From: Diphasiastrum complanatum
Taxonomy: Eukaryota > Streptophyta > Lycopodiopsida > Lycopodiales > Lycopodiaceae
Length of the DNA stretch: 64,000 bases
NCBI GenBank assembly: GCA_029204225.1
Contig: CM055101.1
Span: 38,297,374-38,361,373, forward strand
Reading direction: 5' to 3'
Each line of letters begins with the position of its first letter. Position 1 is the first letter of the stretch. Made by a program: the position numbers and the translations under genes. The notes beneath the pieces were generated by a model that was not told where the DNA came from, searched no databases, and saw only the letters and a program-made list of their open reading frames with translations. Below are positions 39,801-50,993 of the stretch, piece after piece.

Positions 39801-42800
39801 ACACTCTGTTTGTAGCATTCTCTTTGCAGCTCCGACGTTTAGTACAAAACGATCAGCCTTAAACTAATATTGTCTTGGCACATTGAAATGCCTTAAGATA
39901 TCTTTCAAACTACAAGCTTTCAGAACTCTGTGGTACTAGATAGTAGACCAAAACATCTCTTTTAGGACTTCCAGGTTTATCATTGTGTGGTGACTCCATG
40001 ATGAAATTAGCCAAAAGAAATTTTAAACTTCGGAGAAGAGGTCTTTTTCTTTTAGAACGTAAACTAGGAAAGTATACATAGCGTTCGAGTATGTCATGAA
40101 AGTATGGCTTAATCTTTCAGACAATGAGAGCTGTATATTGATGTTAGCATGTGAATCTTGCAGAGATGGGCAGTCGATCTAAACGAGAATGCATGCAAGA
40201 GTTTAAGATATAACCATCCCGAAACGGAGGTGCGTTTATTTTTCTATCATCTAGTATCATCATTCTTGTGCCTATTGGCAACGGGTACAGGCTGTTTTGA
40301 TGCTTGCATGCTGTCGATAATTGGCTTGATTGTGGTGCAGGTACGTAACGAGGCGGCTGAAGATTTCTTAGCATTGCTAAAAGAATGGCAAAAGTTGTGC
40401 CAAAAGTACAGAGAGCCCGAAGATAGCCTGGATTTCAAGGCTGACAAGAAATCCAAAAATTCAGATGCAAGTGATGTGACCAAGAAAGAAGAAAGCGAAG
40501 ATGAATCAGAAACAGTTGAACCCGGAGAGTATGAAGTTGAGAAGGTTATTGGAATAAGATGGGTTGGTTCCAGTGAGAACAGCAAAAAGGGACTGGAATT
40601 CAAGGTAGCTACTTTCCATCATCGTATTGCTTTCAGTTGAGTTAGCAATGACAGCAAAATGTTTCTTCCATTGTTAATTTGTTCTTTGGATTGCGCTAAG
40701 AACTTGCATGCATCTACTACAGTTTTGCTAGCTTAGTATAGAAAATACATTTAATTGCATGTCTTGGGTTCACAAAATCGACAAATTTAGTGGCTAATAA
40801 TATCACACTGCTGCTTTTGCATTCACAGGTTCGTTGGAAAGGGTATGATGAGGACGAAGATACATGGGAGCCGACTGATGGCCTAGAGTATGCTCTTCAT
40901 TTTAAATCTTGTTTGTCTCTGCTATCTCACTCATTAGCTACATGTCCTAGATACACCTACATAATCAATAAGAAGAAGTAGATGTACGTAGAAAAATAGA
41001 GGATTTGGAAGTAGCAAGGAGCTACTTAGTTGATGTAATGCTTGTCAACTGATTGACAGGAGTTGTCAGGAGCGTATTCGAGACTTTGTGATTGAAGGAA
41101 GGAACAAGAAAGTTTTACCTCTTCCTGTAAGACTTCATACCCAATGCCTAACCAAACCCTTTTATTTGCTTTTTTTTTCTTGTTGAAATAAAATGCACTT
41201 GCTCGTCGTTATGCAACACTTGCATCTCACAACGATCAATCAGAATAATTCTTTTTAGGGGGGCTAAGGAAAGCCCAGGGTTGGCAGTTCTCTGAGGCTG
41301 GGCCTTCGCTTGAGGGCTGGAGCCGGACCTCAGAGGAAGGCCAGTGGCGTTGGGACTTTTCTTAAGTAATGCTGAAGGTGAGTTTATCTGCATCGTTATA
41401 AGGAAATCTAGAATTTTTTACAGGGGCTGTTGATTTAATCAGACCTTTTGGCCCAATGGGGTTGGCTCAGTTGGTTAGCTTGACATTCAAAGTTTTTTTG
41501 GTCCCAGGTTCAAGTCTCTCCTTGGAAACCAAGAAGCAATCAAACCTTTTGTCAGAGGGTTCATGACAGAAGTTGACTTCCATTTTGAGAGTGAAACCTA
41601 GCACTGGAACCTTTCACTACCTGTAGACAGACATTTAGTGATTAGAACTTGGAATTGGAGAACAGAGATTTAAGTGGTAGCCTCTAGGTGTCAATATTTA
41701 AATGTTCACATTGAATTTTGGACAGAAGGCTTAATTGTGGCAAAAGTACAATCTGCTCTTTGAGGCACCTTTAAAGAACAAAGGAGAAACAAGCACTTGG
41801 CATGACATTGAAACAATCATTTCCTCTTAACGTTGGACATAAGAAGCCTAGAGATTTTTAGGTAACTTTACTTTCTGAAATTGGTGTTAAACTTGAAGAG
41901 ACTGCAGCTGTTTGGAGTTAGTTATTAATTTGAGGCAGTTATCTCTCAGGGATGGATTGAGACTATAGACGTGTCAATTTGCCCATTGCCTTTGTTCCAC
42001 TTCCTATTTGAGGGCCGTGGCAACTTAAATATATGCACACCGTTGTATTTTTCCAGAATTTGCCACATTTGCATTTGCCAACCTTTGGAAAATTTCCATG
42101 TGGGAGTATATATGTCCCTTTGGCTGAGCGGAGTATATATATCCCTTTAAGTATTATGGAATGAGCCGAGCAGATGACATTCTGACCGGCTCATTCCATT
42201 GCGTAATGCATAGTTGCTGCTTTTTCACATGACCATTATGCAGTAGAATTTGAAAAACATAATCAACGTTTTTGAAGCTGAGTTTTTTTCACAGGACCAT
42301 TATGAAATAGAATTTGCATCTGAAAAATATAATCATTGTTGAAAACAGTGGGTTGACCTTCTGCTTTTTAAGCAGTCTAAAAAATGTAGCAACTATGCAT
42401 TACATGCCATTGAGTGGCCACTCAACTTGCTAGGTAATGAGGCTGCCACATCTTGGGCAACTCCAGGGGTAGTCTTACAAAGAGAGCCCCCATTTTGATA
42501 ACATGGAACAATGTGGGCCAGCCTCGTTGATGGGTACTCTTGCTGCCATTCCATGTCTGAAACGATCCTTAGTTAGATAAACCTATGATATCAAGCTTTG
42601 CTTGCTGTGAAAGTTACACATCATAACTTTGTGAAATGTAATTTTTGCTTGAAATTGCAAATAAGAACACGTCCTGTTGTTTATTTGAGCTAATAACATT
42701 TGTATTCCTTTGTACAGGGTGATGTTGATGTAATTTGTGGAGGCCCTCCCTGTCAAGGAGCCAGTGGTTTTAACCGTTTTCGCAATAAAATTGCTCCTCT

Positions 42801-45732
42801 AGATGATCCCAGAAATCATCAGATGGTGGTCTACATGGATATTGTTGACTTCTTGAAGCCTCGATTCCTTGTGATGGAGAATGTTGTTGACATTCTTAAA
42901 TTCTGTGGTGGAGTCTTGGGGCGCTATGCACTTAGTCGACTTGTGAACATGCATTATCAGGTTGGGCTTTTGCAACAGGGGCCATCTCATCTGTCTGTTC
43001 TGTTAGGCATCTTGAAAATATTGCTTTAAGGCATATGGAGCTGGATGCCCTTGAGAAAGAATATGGAATCATAAAATTGACTAAATTAAGTGAGTTCTTA
43101 TTGTTTGAATTTTCTTCTATTTTTTAGGCAAAGCTCGGATTAATGGTTGCTGGTTGCTACGGCCTTCCACAGTTTCGTATGCGAGTTTTCCTTTGGGGAG
43201 CTTGCCCAAACGAGGTCTGAAATTTTTTGCTACGTTGGTGAATTTATCATATCAAACCTTATTGATGGTACCAAATGCCTTATCATTGATACTGATTGAT
43301 GATGTTGATTGATATTTAGTATTGTCATAGTAACTGCAAAACAATGACTGGGCTCTAACTGCCTGCTGCAGAAATTGCCTCCTTTCCCTCTCCCAACTCA
43401 TGACGTTGTTATTAGGGGCAACATTCCAGCTGATTGGGAGGTATGTTGTGAACTTACACGGAGTTTTAGACGTGGTTTCTAGCTATTATTTAGGTGCAGC
43501 CATGCATAGTATTTGCAGTCTGTTTTTAGTGAACCTCTAGCTGTTTGTTCAACTTCTGTGTTTGCAGCGAAATGTAGTTGCGTATGATGAAACACAGCAT
43601 CCGCTTCTTCAGAAAGCCCTTGTTCTTGGAGACGCAATTTCTGATCTTCCAGCTGTAAGCATCCAATTCTCAAGATAGTTTTCTGTTCAAAGAAGATATG
43701 CCAGGGATTTGTTTTCCCCAACTTGCATATCAGAACTATGTAAGAGAGTGGTGATAGTTAAGTGCTCGCTTCTATGATTTATCAAAAGCAATTGTGGTCG
43801 ATCTTTAGCTAAAAGTCACTGCCAAATTGGTCCAGAAGGTTGATATTGGGTCTGAATAAGAAGCATGTCAATTTTTATGGTTTTCATGTCTGTGGTAAAT
43901 GATGGTGCTTGAAGGTGAAAACCTCATGAGTTGAAATTCATTAGCACCATTTTTTGGAGTCTCTAAAGTAGCATCATGCCTTCAATATTATGCTGCGTAA
44001 TTTACGTAATTCATTTTAGCCAGTAGAGCACTTGAATGAGGTTTGGCACAAAGTTGGAAGTGTCTTCAACCATATGAAATATATAACACGGAAAGTTGAC
44101 ATTTTTGTTGCAAAATTGTGAGTGAGTTTCTACAAGAAACAATTTATTACTTAGGTAAATCATGGGTGTCCACATCTTTGATTCTTCTTTCAGTGCAAGC
44201 TTATTTTGTACTTGTAGCTGACCACAGGACCTAATACTTCCTTTTGAGCTGCTGCACTTATGACTTTCTCTTCCTGTGGGTTTAGGGTGTTGTTTGCTTC
44301 CAGATCTCTTCTTGCAACAATTTGTACTCAACTGCGTGAGAAGACCTTAGACTTGTTTGGCCAGGGGTATCAAGATAGTTATTAGGAAAATAATTTGTTT
44401 CTTTAGAAAGGAATCTCTTTTAATAGTTGGCCGAGCAACTGCTTATGTTGCATAAACTGCATTTGGGATTTTGTTAAGGTTGAAAACTCTGAAAGACGGG
44501 ACGAAATGGATTATCAGAAAGCTGCAAAGACTGAGTTTCAACGATATATACGTGCACCAAAGGAAGGTGCCATTCTTTACAAGCTTGAAATTCTTTCAAA
44601 ATGATATGAAGAGCTAATTGAGAACTGTTCCAAGAGGGATTGAGCAGTTATTAATCGACAAGTTTTTTTTATTCTTTCAAAATCCAAACAAAATTAAGTT
44701 TTTCAGATGTGCTGAAACTGAGTTTTCTTGGACGTTAATAGAAACTGAATGCGCTCAATCGATAAGCTTTCTTTGTTAATAAAACTACCATTAGTTGGCT
44801 ATACAGATATTGGTTCTTGTTGGCCATAAGTGCTGGTTTTTGCTGATTTTACTAGGATCTGTCTATTCTGGTGAGTCCAACGTCACAAAGTAACTCTTGG
44901 CACTTTCTGCCTGCTTTTAATTTGCAGTATTGACTGGGGGAACTCCTTTGACAAGTAAAAAGCAAAAGCAGAAACTTTTAGATCACCGGCCTTTAGAGTT
45001 GAATATTGATGATAATCAAAGGACGTGCAAGATCCCAAAAAGAAAGGTTCTATGTTAATCATCACTACCTTACCTATTTCTTCATTGTTGTTTTAGCCCC
45101 AAGTCCTTGTGACCTGTTGAATATAGACAATGATAGCTGAAACGCTCTTGGTTGGGGCAGGGAGCAAACTTCAGGGACTTGGAGGGGGTTTTTGTCCGCC
45201 CAGACAACACGGTTGAGTTGGACCAACAGGCAGAACGAGTATATTTGCCATCAGGAAAGCCTCTGGTAAGATCTTCCCATTTGAAGGTTACAGTTTGCAG
45301 CAACAATTTCGGATTTGCTTTATGGATCTATTGCTACTGGAGGGTGTTGGGTATTTATGTTTCTGATTGCTTTTAGGTTCCAGACTATGCTATCAGCTTC
45401 ATGAAAGGGCGTTCACTGAAGTAAGTCAGCAGCATCTGTTGATGCTCATATTTGGCTATATTTAACATGTTTTTCTTGCTCCAATCTGGGTCCTTCTATG
45501 AAAATTGATAATAATGTTGAGGGTAAAGTAGATTCTAAACATTTATGAAGACAATAATTATTGTTCATGCTAGTGTGGTAGGTGCCATAAACCATAAACC
45601 TTCCTTGCTTCAATGTTGAGTGAGTTACTGAACACTTTTAGGGACTAAGGAACGAATTTCTTCCAACTAGTTGGGTATGCATCAAGATGTTCGATGAAAA
45701 TTGAAGATAGATGTGGTGTGTATAGATTAGGT

Positions 45733-45774
<42 letters not shown>

Positions 45775-47309
45775 AAGGTAGGGACCCACGTGCATCCGGA
45801 CGAGGACGCGGACGCGCCTCCGGGGTGGATGCGTCCAACCCAGATGCACTTTTTAATTTTAATTTTTTTAAGTGTAATTTGCATGTAAAATAGGTTTAAA
45901 AAAGAAGGACACGTCAGACGCCCGGACATGGTTCAGAAAAACTTAAAAAACTAATTGTTTTCTAAAACTTAAAAATCAATGAACAATGACAGGATGAAAT
46001 GGACAATGACGGCTATTAAGAGACCGTATAATGCATTAGTTTGGTGGTTCTTGGCCTTGCGCTTTGACAATGCACTGGTGCATTGATTGTTGCAGACCAT
46101 TTGGACGCCTTTGGTGGGATGAAACGGTACCAACTGTTGTTGGGAGGGCTGAACCGCACAATCAAGTACAATTATTTGTGCATACAAGCTTTTAATCAAT
46201 TTTTATTGATCTTAGGCAGAACTAGGCTTGATTGGTAATAGTCATTTCTTGAATTTTCTAAGTCCATATGTGCTTAAGTACAGTCGGTCTGTGAGGAAAG
46301 GAGCAGATATGCATTTGCATGATAAGTTCTTGTCCTTTCATGGAATACAGATTATCCTTCATCCCGAGCAGGACCGTGTCCTTACAATCAGAGAGAATGC
46401 CCGCTTGCAAGGGTTTCCAGACTATTACAAGCTCTTTGGCCCTGTAAAAGAGAGGTGGATTATACTTGTGACGTAATTGTGTTAAGCCCTAGATTATCTT
46501 CAAAGCAACAATAGATCATGAGCAGATTCAAAAATTTAATATCCTTCTGTGCCGATGCCAATCAGACAGTCTAGATCTTTGCACACTATGTGCAGGAGAT
46601 TTCAGCAGCTTAAAAGTCTTAGCTGATATTAAAAGCAACAATTGTTAGTGAATTCAGAGATTTAGTGATTCTTCTATGCTGATGTCCATAAGAAAGTCTT
46701 AATCTTTGCACAGTAAATGCAGACAGTCTAGATCTTTGCACACTATGTGCAGGAGATTTCAGCAGCTTAAAAGTCTTAGCTGATATTAAAAGCAACAATT
46801 GTTAGTGAATTCAGAGATTTAGTGATTCTTCTATGCTGATGTCAATAAGAAAGTCTTAATCTTTGCACAGTAAATGCAGACAGTCTAGATCTTTGCACAC
46901 TATGTGCAGGAGATTTCAGCAGCTTAAAAGTCTTAGCTGATATTAAAAGCAACAATTGTTAGTGAATTCAGAGATTTAGTGATTCTTCTATGCTGATGTC
47001 AATAAGAAAGTGTTAATCTTTGCACAGTAAATGCAGAAAATTTCAGCTTGAAAGACTTTGCTGACAGAACAATAATTGCCATGAAAATGTGACAGATATG
47101 TGCAGGTGGGAAATGCTGTTGCATTGCCTGTTGCAAGAGCTCAAGGTTATGCATTGGGCCTTGCCATTCAACAGCAGTGTCCTCCTGGCGATCTGGTAAT
47201 GGAGCTTCCTCAGAAGTTTCCTCAAAGCATGATGTCTGCTTTGCAAAATTCTAATCCCACTAATAACCATAATGAGCTTGCCATAGACGTGGAAGAACAA
47301 TGCTGCTGA
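30837..47309 (+). CDS. CMT3: chromomethylase, CMT3-type DNA (cytosine-5)-methyltransferase
   Basis: Nuclear enzyme that methylates cytosine in CHG context on H3K9me2 nucleosomes. Twenty-two coding exons: 30837-31073, 35740-35774, 36345-36444, 36588-36692, 37124-37246, 39329-39428, 39564-39781, 40164-40229, 40341-40604, 40829-40887, 41060-41126, 42718-42960, 43128-43214, 43372-43440, 43568-43654, 44479-44566, 44928-45046, 45161-45265, 45377-45420, 46096-46165, 46351-46454, 47096-47309; 2,604 nt, 867 residues, GT-AG throughout, phases all join, no stop. Order: short basic N-terminus ([10 protein letters not shown]), BAH, methyltransferase motif I, chromodomain, motifs IV-X. The length is close to Arabidopsis CMT3 (839), and the short N-terminus argues against CMT2. 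The start is either ATG 30837 or ATG 30195 via an exon 30195-30251 (Gln/Glu-rich) joined to 30810. It looks functional. Confidence 0.95.
31074..35739 (+). other. CMT3: CMT3 intron 1, 4.67 kb, no gene inside
   Basis: By far the longest intron. It holds AT-rich sequence, an 11-bp perfect stem with a 9-base loop (32,117-32,147), a tandem pair of about 25 bp near 33,430-33,480 and short frames (33,010-33,483, 157 codons) that I could not link to any family. The 5' part around 31,560-31,830 has several GATTCG/CGAATC words in both orientations, as in an old MITE. No complete transposon was identified. Confidence 0.7.
35740..35774 (+). CDS. CMT3: CMT3 exon 2, 35-nt micro-exon
   Basis: Encodes [11 protein letters not shown] plus two bases of the next Gly codon. 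The acceptor is ATGCAG and the donor GTAAGA. It is needed for frame: exon 1 ends in phase 0 and exon 3 starts in phase 2. It lies between a 4,666-bp and a 570-bp intron. Confidence 0.8.
36345..39428 (+). CDS. CMT3: CMT3 exons 3-6: BAH domain
   Basis: Exons 36345-36444, 36588-36692, 37124-37246 and 39329-39428. They read [16 protein letters not shown], then [44 protein letters not shown] and [17 protein letters not shown]. In maize ZMET2 and Arabidopsis CMT3 the BAH domain binds H3K9me2 through an aromatic cage; the aromatic blocks WFFRAED and DYYFDM are kept. Intron 3 uses a weak GTTTGT donor. Intron 5 (2,082 bp) separates the last BAH exon. Confidence 0.93.
39564..40229 (+). CDS. CMT3: CMT3 exons 7-8: methyltransferase motif I
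   Basis: Exon 39564-39781 has an acidic Ser/Thr-rich linker followed by [19 protein letters not shown], the AdoMet-binding motif I with the FxGxG-like core as YAGCGG, and ends NLVT. Exon 40164-40229 continues [19 protein letters not shown], motif II with the acidic residue for the AdoMet ribose. Close to the CMT3 clade sequence ([18 protein letters not shown]). Confidence 0.95.
40341..41126 (+). CDS. CMT3: CMT3 exons 9-11: chromodomain inserted between motifs II and IV
   Basis: Exons 40341-40604, 40829-40887 and 41060-41126. After [19 protein letters not shown] and an acidic linker comes [12 protein letters not shown], then [20 protein letters not shown] and [12 protein letters not shown], ending LPLP. 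The three cage positions of the chromodomain are aromatic (Tyr in EYEVEKV, Trp in VRW, Tyr in KGY), so binding to methylated H3K9 should be possible. The insertion of a chromodomain here defines chromomethylases among plant C5 methyltransferases. Confidence 0.95.
41449..41620 (+). mobile_element. tRNA-derived SINE-like unit in CMT3 intron 11
   Basis: TGGCTCAGTTGGTTAGC (about 41,463-41,479) fits an RNA polymerase III A box (TRGYNNARNNGG). GGTTCAAGTCT at 41,507-41,517 fits a B box (GGTTCRANNCC, last bases relaxed) at the right spacing for a tRNA. The region cannot fold as a tRNA gene with a proper acceptor stem, so a tRNA-derived SINE head is the better reading. The 3' end and target duplication were not found. 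Confidence 0.55.
42718..43654 (+). CDS. CMT3: CMT3 exons 12-15: catalytic motifs IV, VI, VIII
   Basis: Exons 42718-42960, 43128-43214, 43372-43440 and 43568-43654. Motif [17 protein letters not shown] carries the nucleophilic Cys. Motif VI is [11 protein letters not shown], with the Glu that protonates cytosine N3. Motif VIII is [13 protein letters not shown]. These are followed by the start of the target-recognition region ([10 protein letters not shown]). All catalytic residues are present. Confidence 0.96.
44479..47309 (+). CDS. CMT3: CMT3 exons 16-22: target recognition and motifs IX-X
   Basis: Exons 16 to 22 read [94 protein letters not shown] and, after a splice inside an Arg codon, [19 protein letters not shown] (motif X). 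The block usually VVTRAEPHNQ is [10 protein letters not shown] here, a Thr to Gly change. The C-terminal tail after motif X is about 50 residues and ends EEQCC. Stop TGA at 47,307-47,309. Confidence 0.95.
45735..45772. repeat. (TA)n microsatellite in CMT3 intron 19
   Basis: About 19 TA units, followed by a G/C-rich, CpG-containing block (45,780-45,840) unlike the rest of the intron. Confidence 0.95.
46500..47090 (+). repeat. CMT3: 157-bp tandem repeat in CMT3 intron 21
   Basis: CAGACAGTCTAGATC starts at 46,563, 46,720 and 46,877, giving a period of exactly 157. The copies are almost identical. A diverged partial unit precedes the first, and a diverged partial unit follows the third (from 47,035) right up to the acceptor of the last exon at 47,095. 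The array fills most of the 641-bp intron. Confidence 0.93.
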
Positions 47310-47483
47310 GTCAGCTGCCATTGATATAGATTGTCAGTTAATTTATTCAGAAATCTCAGGCAGTAAATTTATCGTCATCTGGGCATGCAGAAGATTGCAT
47401 CTGATGACCTCAAAAAACTTACGTGTGGCTCAAATGTGTTCTTTCTCTCCCTCAAAAGCGTGAATTTGCTTTATATTAACACG

Positions 47484-47484
<1 letters not shown>

Positions 47485-47559
<75 letters not shown>
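47485..47559. repeat. (CT)n microsatellite downstream of CMT3
   Basis: About 37 CT units starting 176 bases after the CMT3 stop codon, possibly in the 3' UTR or just beyond it. Confidence 0.95.
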
Positions 47560-47562
<3 letters not shown>

Positions 47563-47984
47563 TGTGGTCTACACCCAAGAGTTGAATACTAGTTTCTCAA
47601 TCTACTCCAACTAGGGTTGATGTAAGTTCATCATTCTTGGTACAAAACTTTACAGTTATAACAGTTAGTTCATCCTTCAATGCAGAATACCAGAAGCATT
47701 AGAGTTGGAAAGAACCATTTATTCGATGAAGTAGCATAATAGCTTATACATGCAAAGGCTACAATTTTTCATTACATAGCTTTTCTTATCAAGGACATGT
47801 CCTTTGATAAATTCTCTATGGATTCCCCACGAGGGAGCTCATCGCACTATCCAAGTTTAGTGTGATTGGGGACACCTTCTAAACTCCATCAACACTAGGA
47901 ATCAAAAGATCATATGTAAATTTTGTGTTTTTGGTCAAATATAAGCTCCAACCCAATCTAACAGCAGTACATCTTTATGGAATA

Positions 47985-48152
47985 TTAGAGATCAAGACAA
48001 TCTCTGATCAATTTTGCAGTCCTCGTGACGAGCCTCAATATTCTTTTAACTCTAACCGTTTCTTTTTGTTTAGCAAGTATAGAAGGCACGAAACATTTGC
48101 ATGCTTCTTTAAGCAACTTGATGGGATCTTCACATAGGATCTTGTCTGAACT
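47985..48152 (-). pseudogene. short unrecognised coding relic
   Basis: The minus-strand frame between stops has coding character: KILCEDPIKLLKEACKCF, then LAKQKETVRVKRILRLVTRT, closed by TAA at 47,987-47,985. It is dense in helix-forming Leu, Lys and Arg without low complexity. I cannot name it. It could be the last exon of a gene relic, or chance. Confidence 0.25.
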
Positions 48153-49620
48153 CTAGTTTATTGTCAAATGTCTGGTTCCTGGTGAAAACATTCCTAATCT
48201 ATCTATATTCGATAATTCAGACATAAACTAGAGCCAGCATGTTTGAGTGATTTTTTCACAGTACTGTTGGGCGTACACCATCTCAAACCTATTTGATTAA
48301 GCATTCTCACAAGAACTAATGATATTCAGAAAATTGATTGCTCGACAGTTTTCTTTTCATCTCAAATGGAGGCACATTTTCCACTCAACACGTATCTCTA
48401 GCATCTTCCATGAGAATAGTTTCAATCCTCACTTTACAGTTTGTAAAGAATCCATTTTTTTTGGGTCAATTAATCAACTGTATTAGCCTTGGCTTGTAGC
48501 TCTTGATTAGCTAGTGCCCATGTGCCTCACCCTTGGAACTCCTGGATGCATTATGTGTTAGTTGATTGTTTGTTTTGACAAATGCTATGTTTAATTGTTG
48601 CAATTTGTCTTTTTTGATAGCTTGTGTGGTGGAAGACATTAGATGTAATGAGAATGTGGCTATGAATATTGCCTAACATGAAACTTGAAAAATCTAAAGT
48701 AAATTATAGCAAAATTGTAAGGTAAGTGGCCATGGTATCATTTGAAGGAAAAGATATAATATATTAAAAGAACTATAAAAACCAAGAATCTTTTTGTGGC
48801 ATTACCATAATTTTGGGCCATATTGGCCTTGTTGCGTTGTGTGGTATTATTAAATAGTAAGACACTATTGGCCATGTTGAGCCTCATTGTTATACCTTGG
48901 GTGAATGATGGAAGAGATGGTGGTGGTGTGTGTGTGAAGGTGGTGAAAATGTAGTGGAAGGAGAAAGTAGGAAGTGCAAGTGAATGGACATGGTGATGGT
49001 TGAAGTGAGTTTACTTGTTTTTTCTCGTATTGGGAAAGTAGGTTGTGAGTGTGCGTTTGATTGTAACTGGGTAGCTATTTACAATTGGTAACACTTGTCA
49101 ACAATAAAGTGCATTGTGAACATAAACTGAGAAGTGTAACAATGAAGTTTATTATTGATTTTTAACACAATAAAATTACATTTTAATTCTATTAGAGTAT
49201 GAAAATTTTCAAATTTACATTTGTCAATTTTCAGAGAAAAGGGCTTAATTTGATCTACAAATGATCAATAAGAGTGATGGGTGTTGGAATTTAATCTAAC
49301 TCCTCATTTCAACCTTTTTTTTTTCTCTCAATTTTAATCTCTCAAATGAAACTTGCAAAAAATGAATTGTTTTTTAACAGTTTGCATTTTTAGACTAACT
49401 GTTGCTACAGTTTACATTTTTTCTCACAATTTTTGACAGACGAAAACTTGACACTATCACTTTAATTTTTGCGACACTTGTGTTACTCAATTTTTAGGCC
49501 AATTCAAACACTTCCAAAAATGAGAGAGAGAGAGACTACGTGTTTATTAACGCAATTGTATTGTGATTTGATCGTTGTGTTTACAACATTATAGAAGAAG
49601 AAGAGTGGTGGCAATGAAAA
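48153..49620. other. no gene seen
   Basis: AT-rich intergenic sequence. The stretch at 48,900-49,020 is rich in GGTGGTG/AAGGTG words. No ORF of substance and no repeat boundary was recognised. Confidence 0.4.
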
Positions 49621-49623
49621 ATT

Positions 49624-49819
<196 letters not shown>

Positions 49820-49857
49820 AAAAGACAAGGTTGGAGCTTATAATAGTGACAAAATTC

Positions 49858-50986
49858 TGTCGGAAATAGGTTAGATAATCGCAACGGGAACTTTCTACTT
49901 CTAGTGCATGACTACGTCTGAACAAAGTAGTAGTGATTGGAATCACGTTCAATCTTTAGCAACCAACTTTGAATTTGCTAGATACTAAGTGAATACGTAG
50001 CCAAACATGAAGTATTGCATTCTCAGACAATTTCTGTTAGTTACGAAAGAATAACAGAGATGCATGCATTCTGACATATACTAAACGCAATAAGATGATA
50101 GTAATGATTTAGAAAATAAAATCAGATGCTAATGAATGCAAAACAATAGCGGATAGAAACCGCGCATTCTAAGCTGTCTCTGAGTAATTGAGAATAAGTC
50201 TGAATTAAGCACAATGCTGATAAGCAGTGGCGCAATAGCAATCTCTAAAACAACTCTAAAAAGTAACTTAGAATGCTAAGGACTGTTCAAGCTCATAGGC
50301 TTGAAAGAGAGCTAACTATTCAAATGCTTCTTCTGATAATTCTGATAATTATTCAAAACTGTATGAATATGAACAACTATTTATATTAAAAAATTAGGTC
50401 GTCAATTGTGATCGCCAGTTGGCTGGTGATCCATTGGCATCCATCTGGTTCGTTGTCATTGATTGTTGATAAGCGGTGAAATTGGCCGTAAATGTTCTGT
50501 CTGCATAAATAAACCATACTATCACTTCTATAGAAATCATACTAAAACAGCCACAGGCGACATTGTTGCGAAAAGCGACAGTGTCAAAATTTTGCGAAAA
50601 ATGCAAAAAAAGGAGACAATGCCTTCAAATCTCATTTAGGATTGCCCTACACTTTACCAAAGATATGTGTTTAGTATTTTGAGGCACTTTGGAGAAAGCA
50701 AAGAATGCGACATTTTGTCAAGGGAAAATGTGACTTTGCATATTTGCTCACAAATCCTGATAGGCGAAAAATGCGAAAAGCGACACTGCATTTTTACACG
50801 AGATTCCTGACAGGCGACAGCTTCGCAAAAAGCAAAAAAAACCAAAGTGAGAGAGAAAAGCGACACTTTGGTAAAACTCCGTGTATTTTTACAGACTGTA
50901 AAAACATGGAAAAATTTGTAGAATTGGATAAACAACGAATGAAAATTAAAACCGATTAGTCAATTGGTAAGGGGAATAATCCAACA
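49858..50986 (-). repeat. 3' LTR of a Copia element
   Basis: The + strand starts TGTCGGAAATAGG and ends AATCCAACA; in element sense TGTTGGATT...CCGACA, about 1,129 bp. The purine tract AAAGGGGAG precedes it on the minus strand. The first 330 bases on the + strand match 54,828-55,165. Confidence 0.82.
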
Positions 50987-50993
50987 CTCCCCT

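Noticed and set aside
41463-41520. tRNA gene in intron 11
   Set aside because: A- and B-box words are present but no acceptor stem or anticodon arm can be formed, so a SINE head is preferred.
46455-46476. Reading of exon 21 through GTGGATTATACTTGTGACG as coding
   Set aside because: It leads to a stop at once. Splicing at 46,454/47,096 gives [12 protein letters not shown], the conserved motif X, so the donor GTGGAT is accepted.
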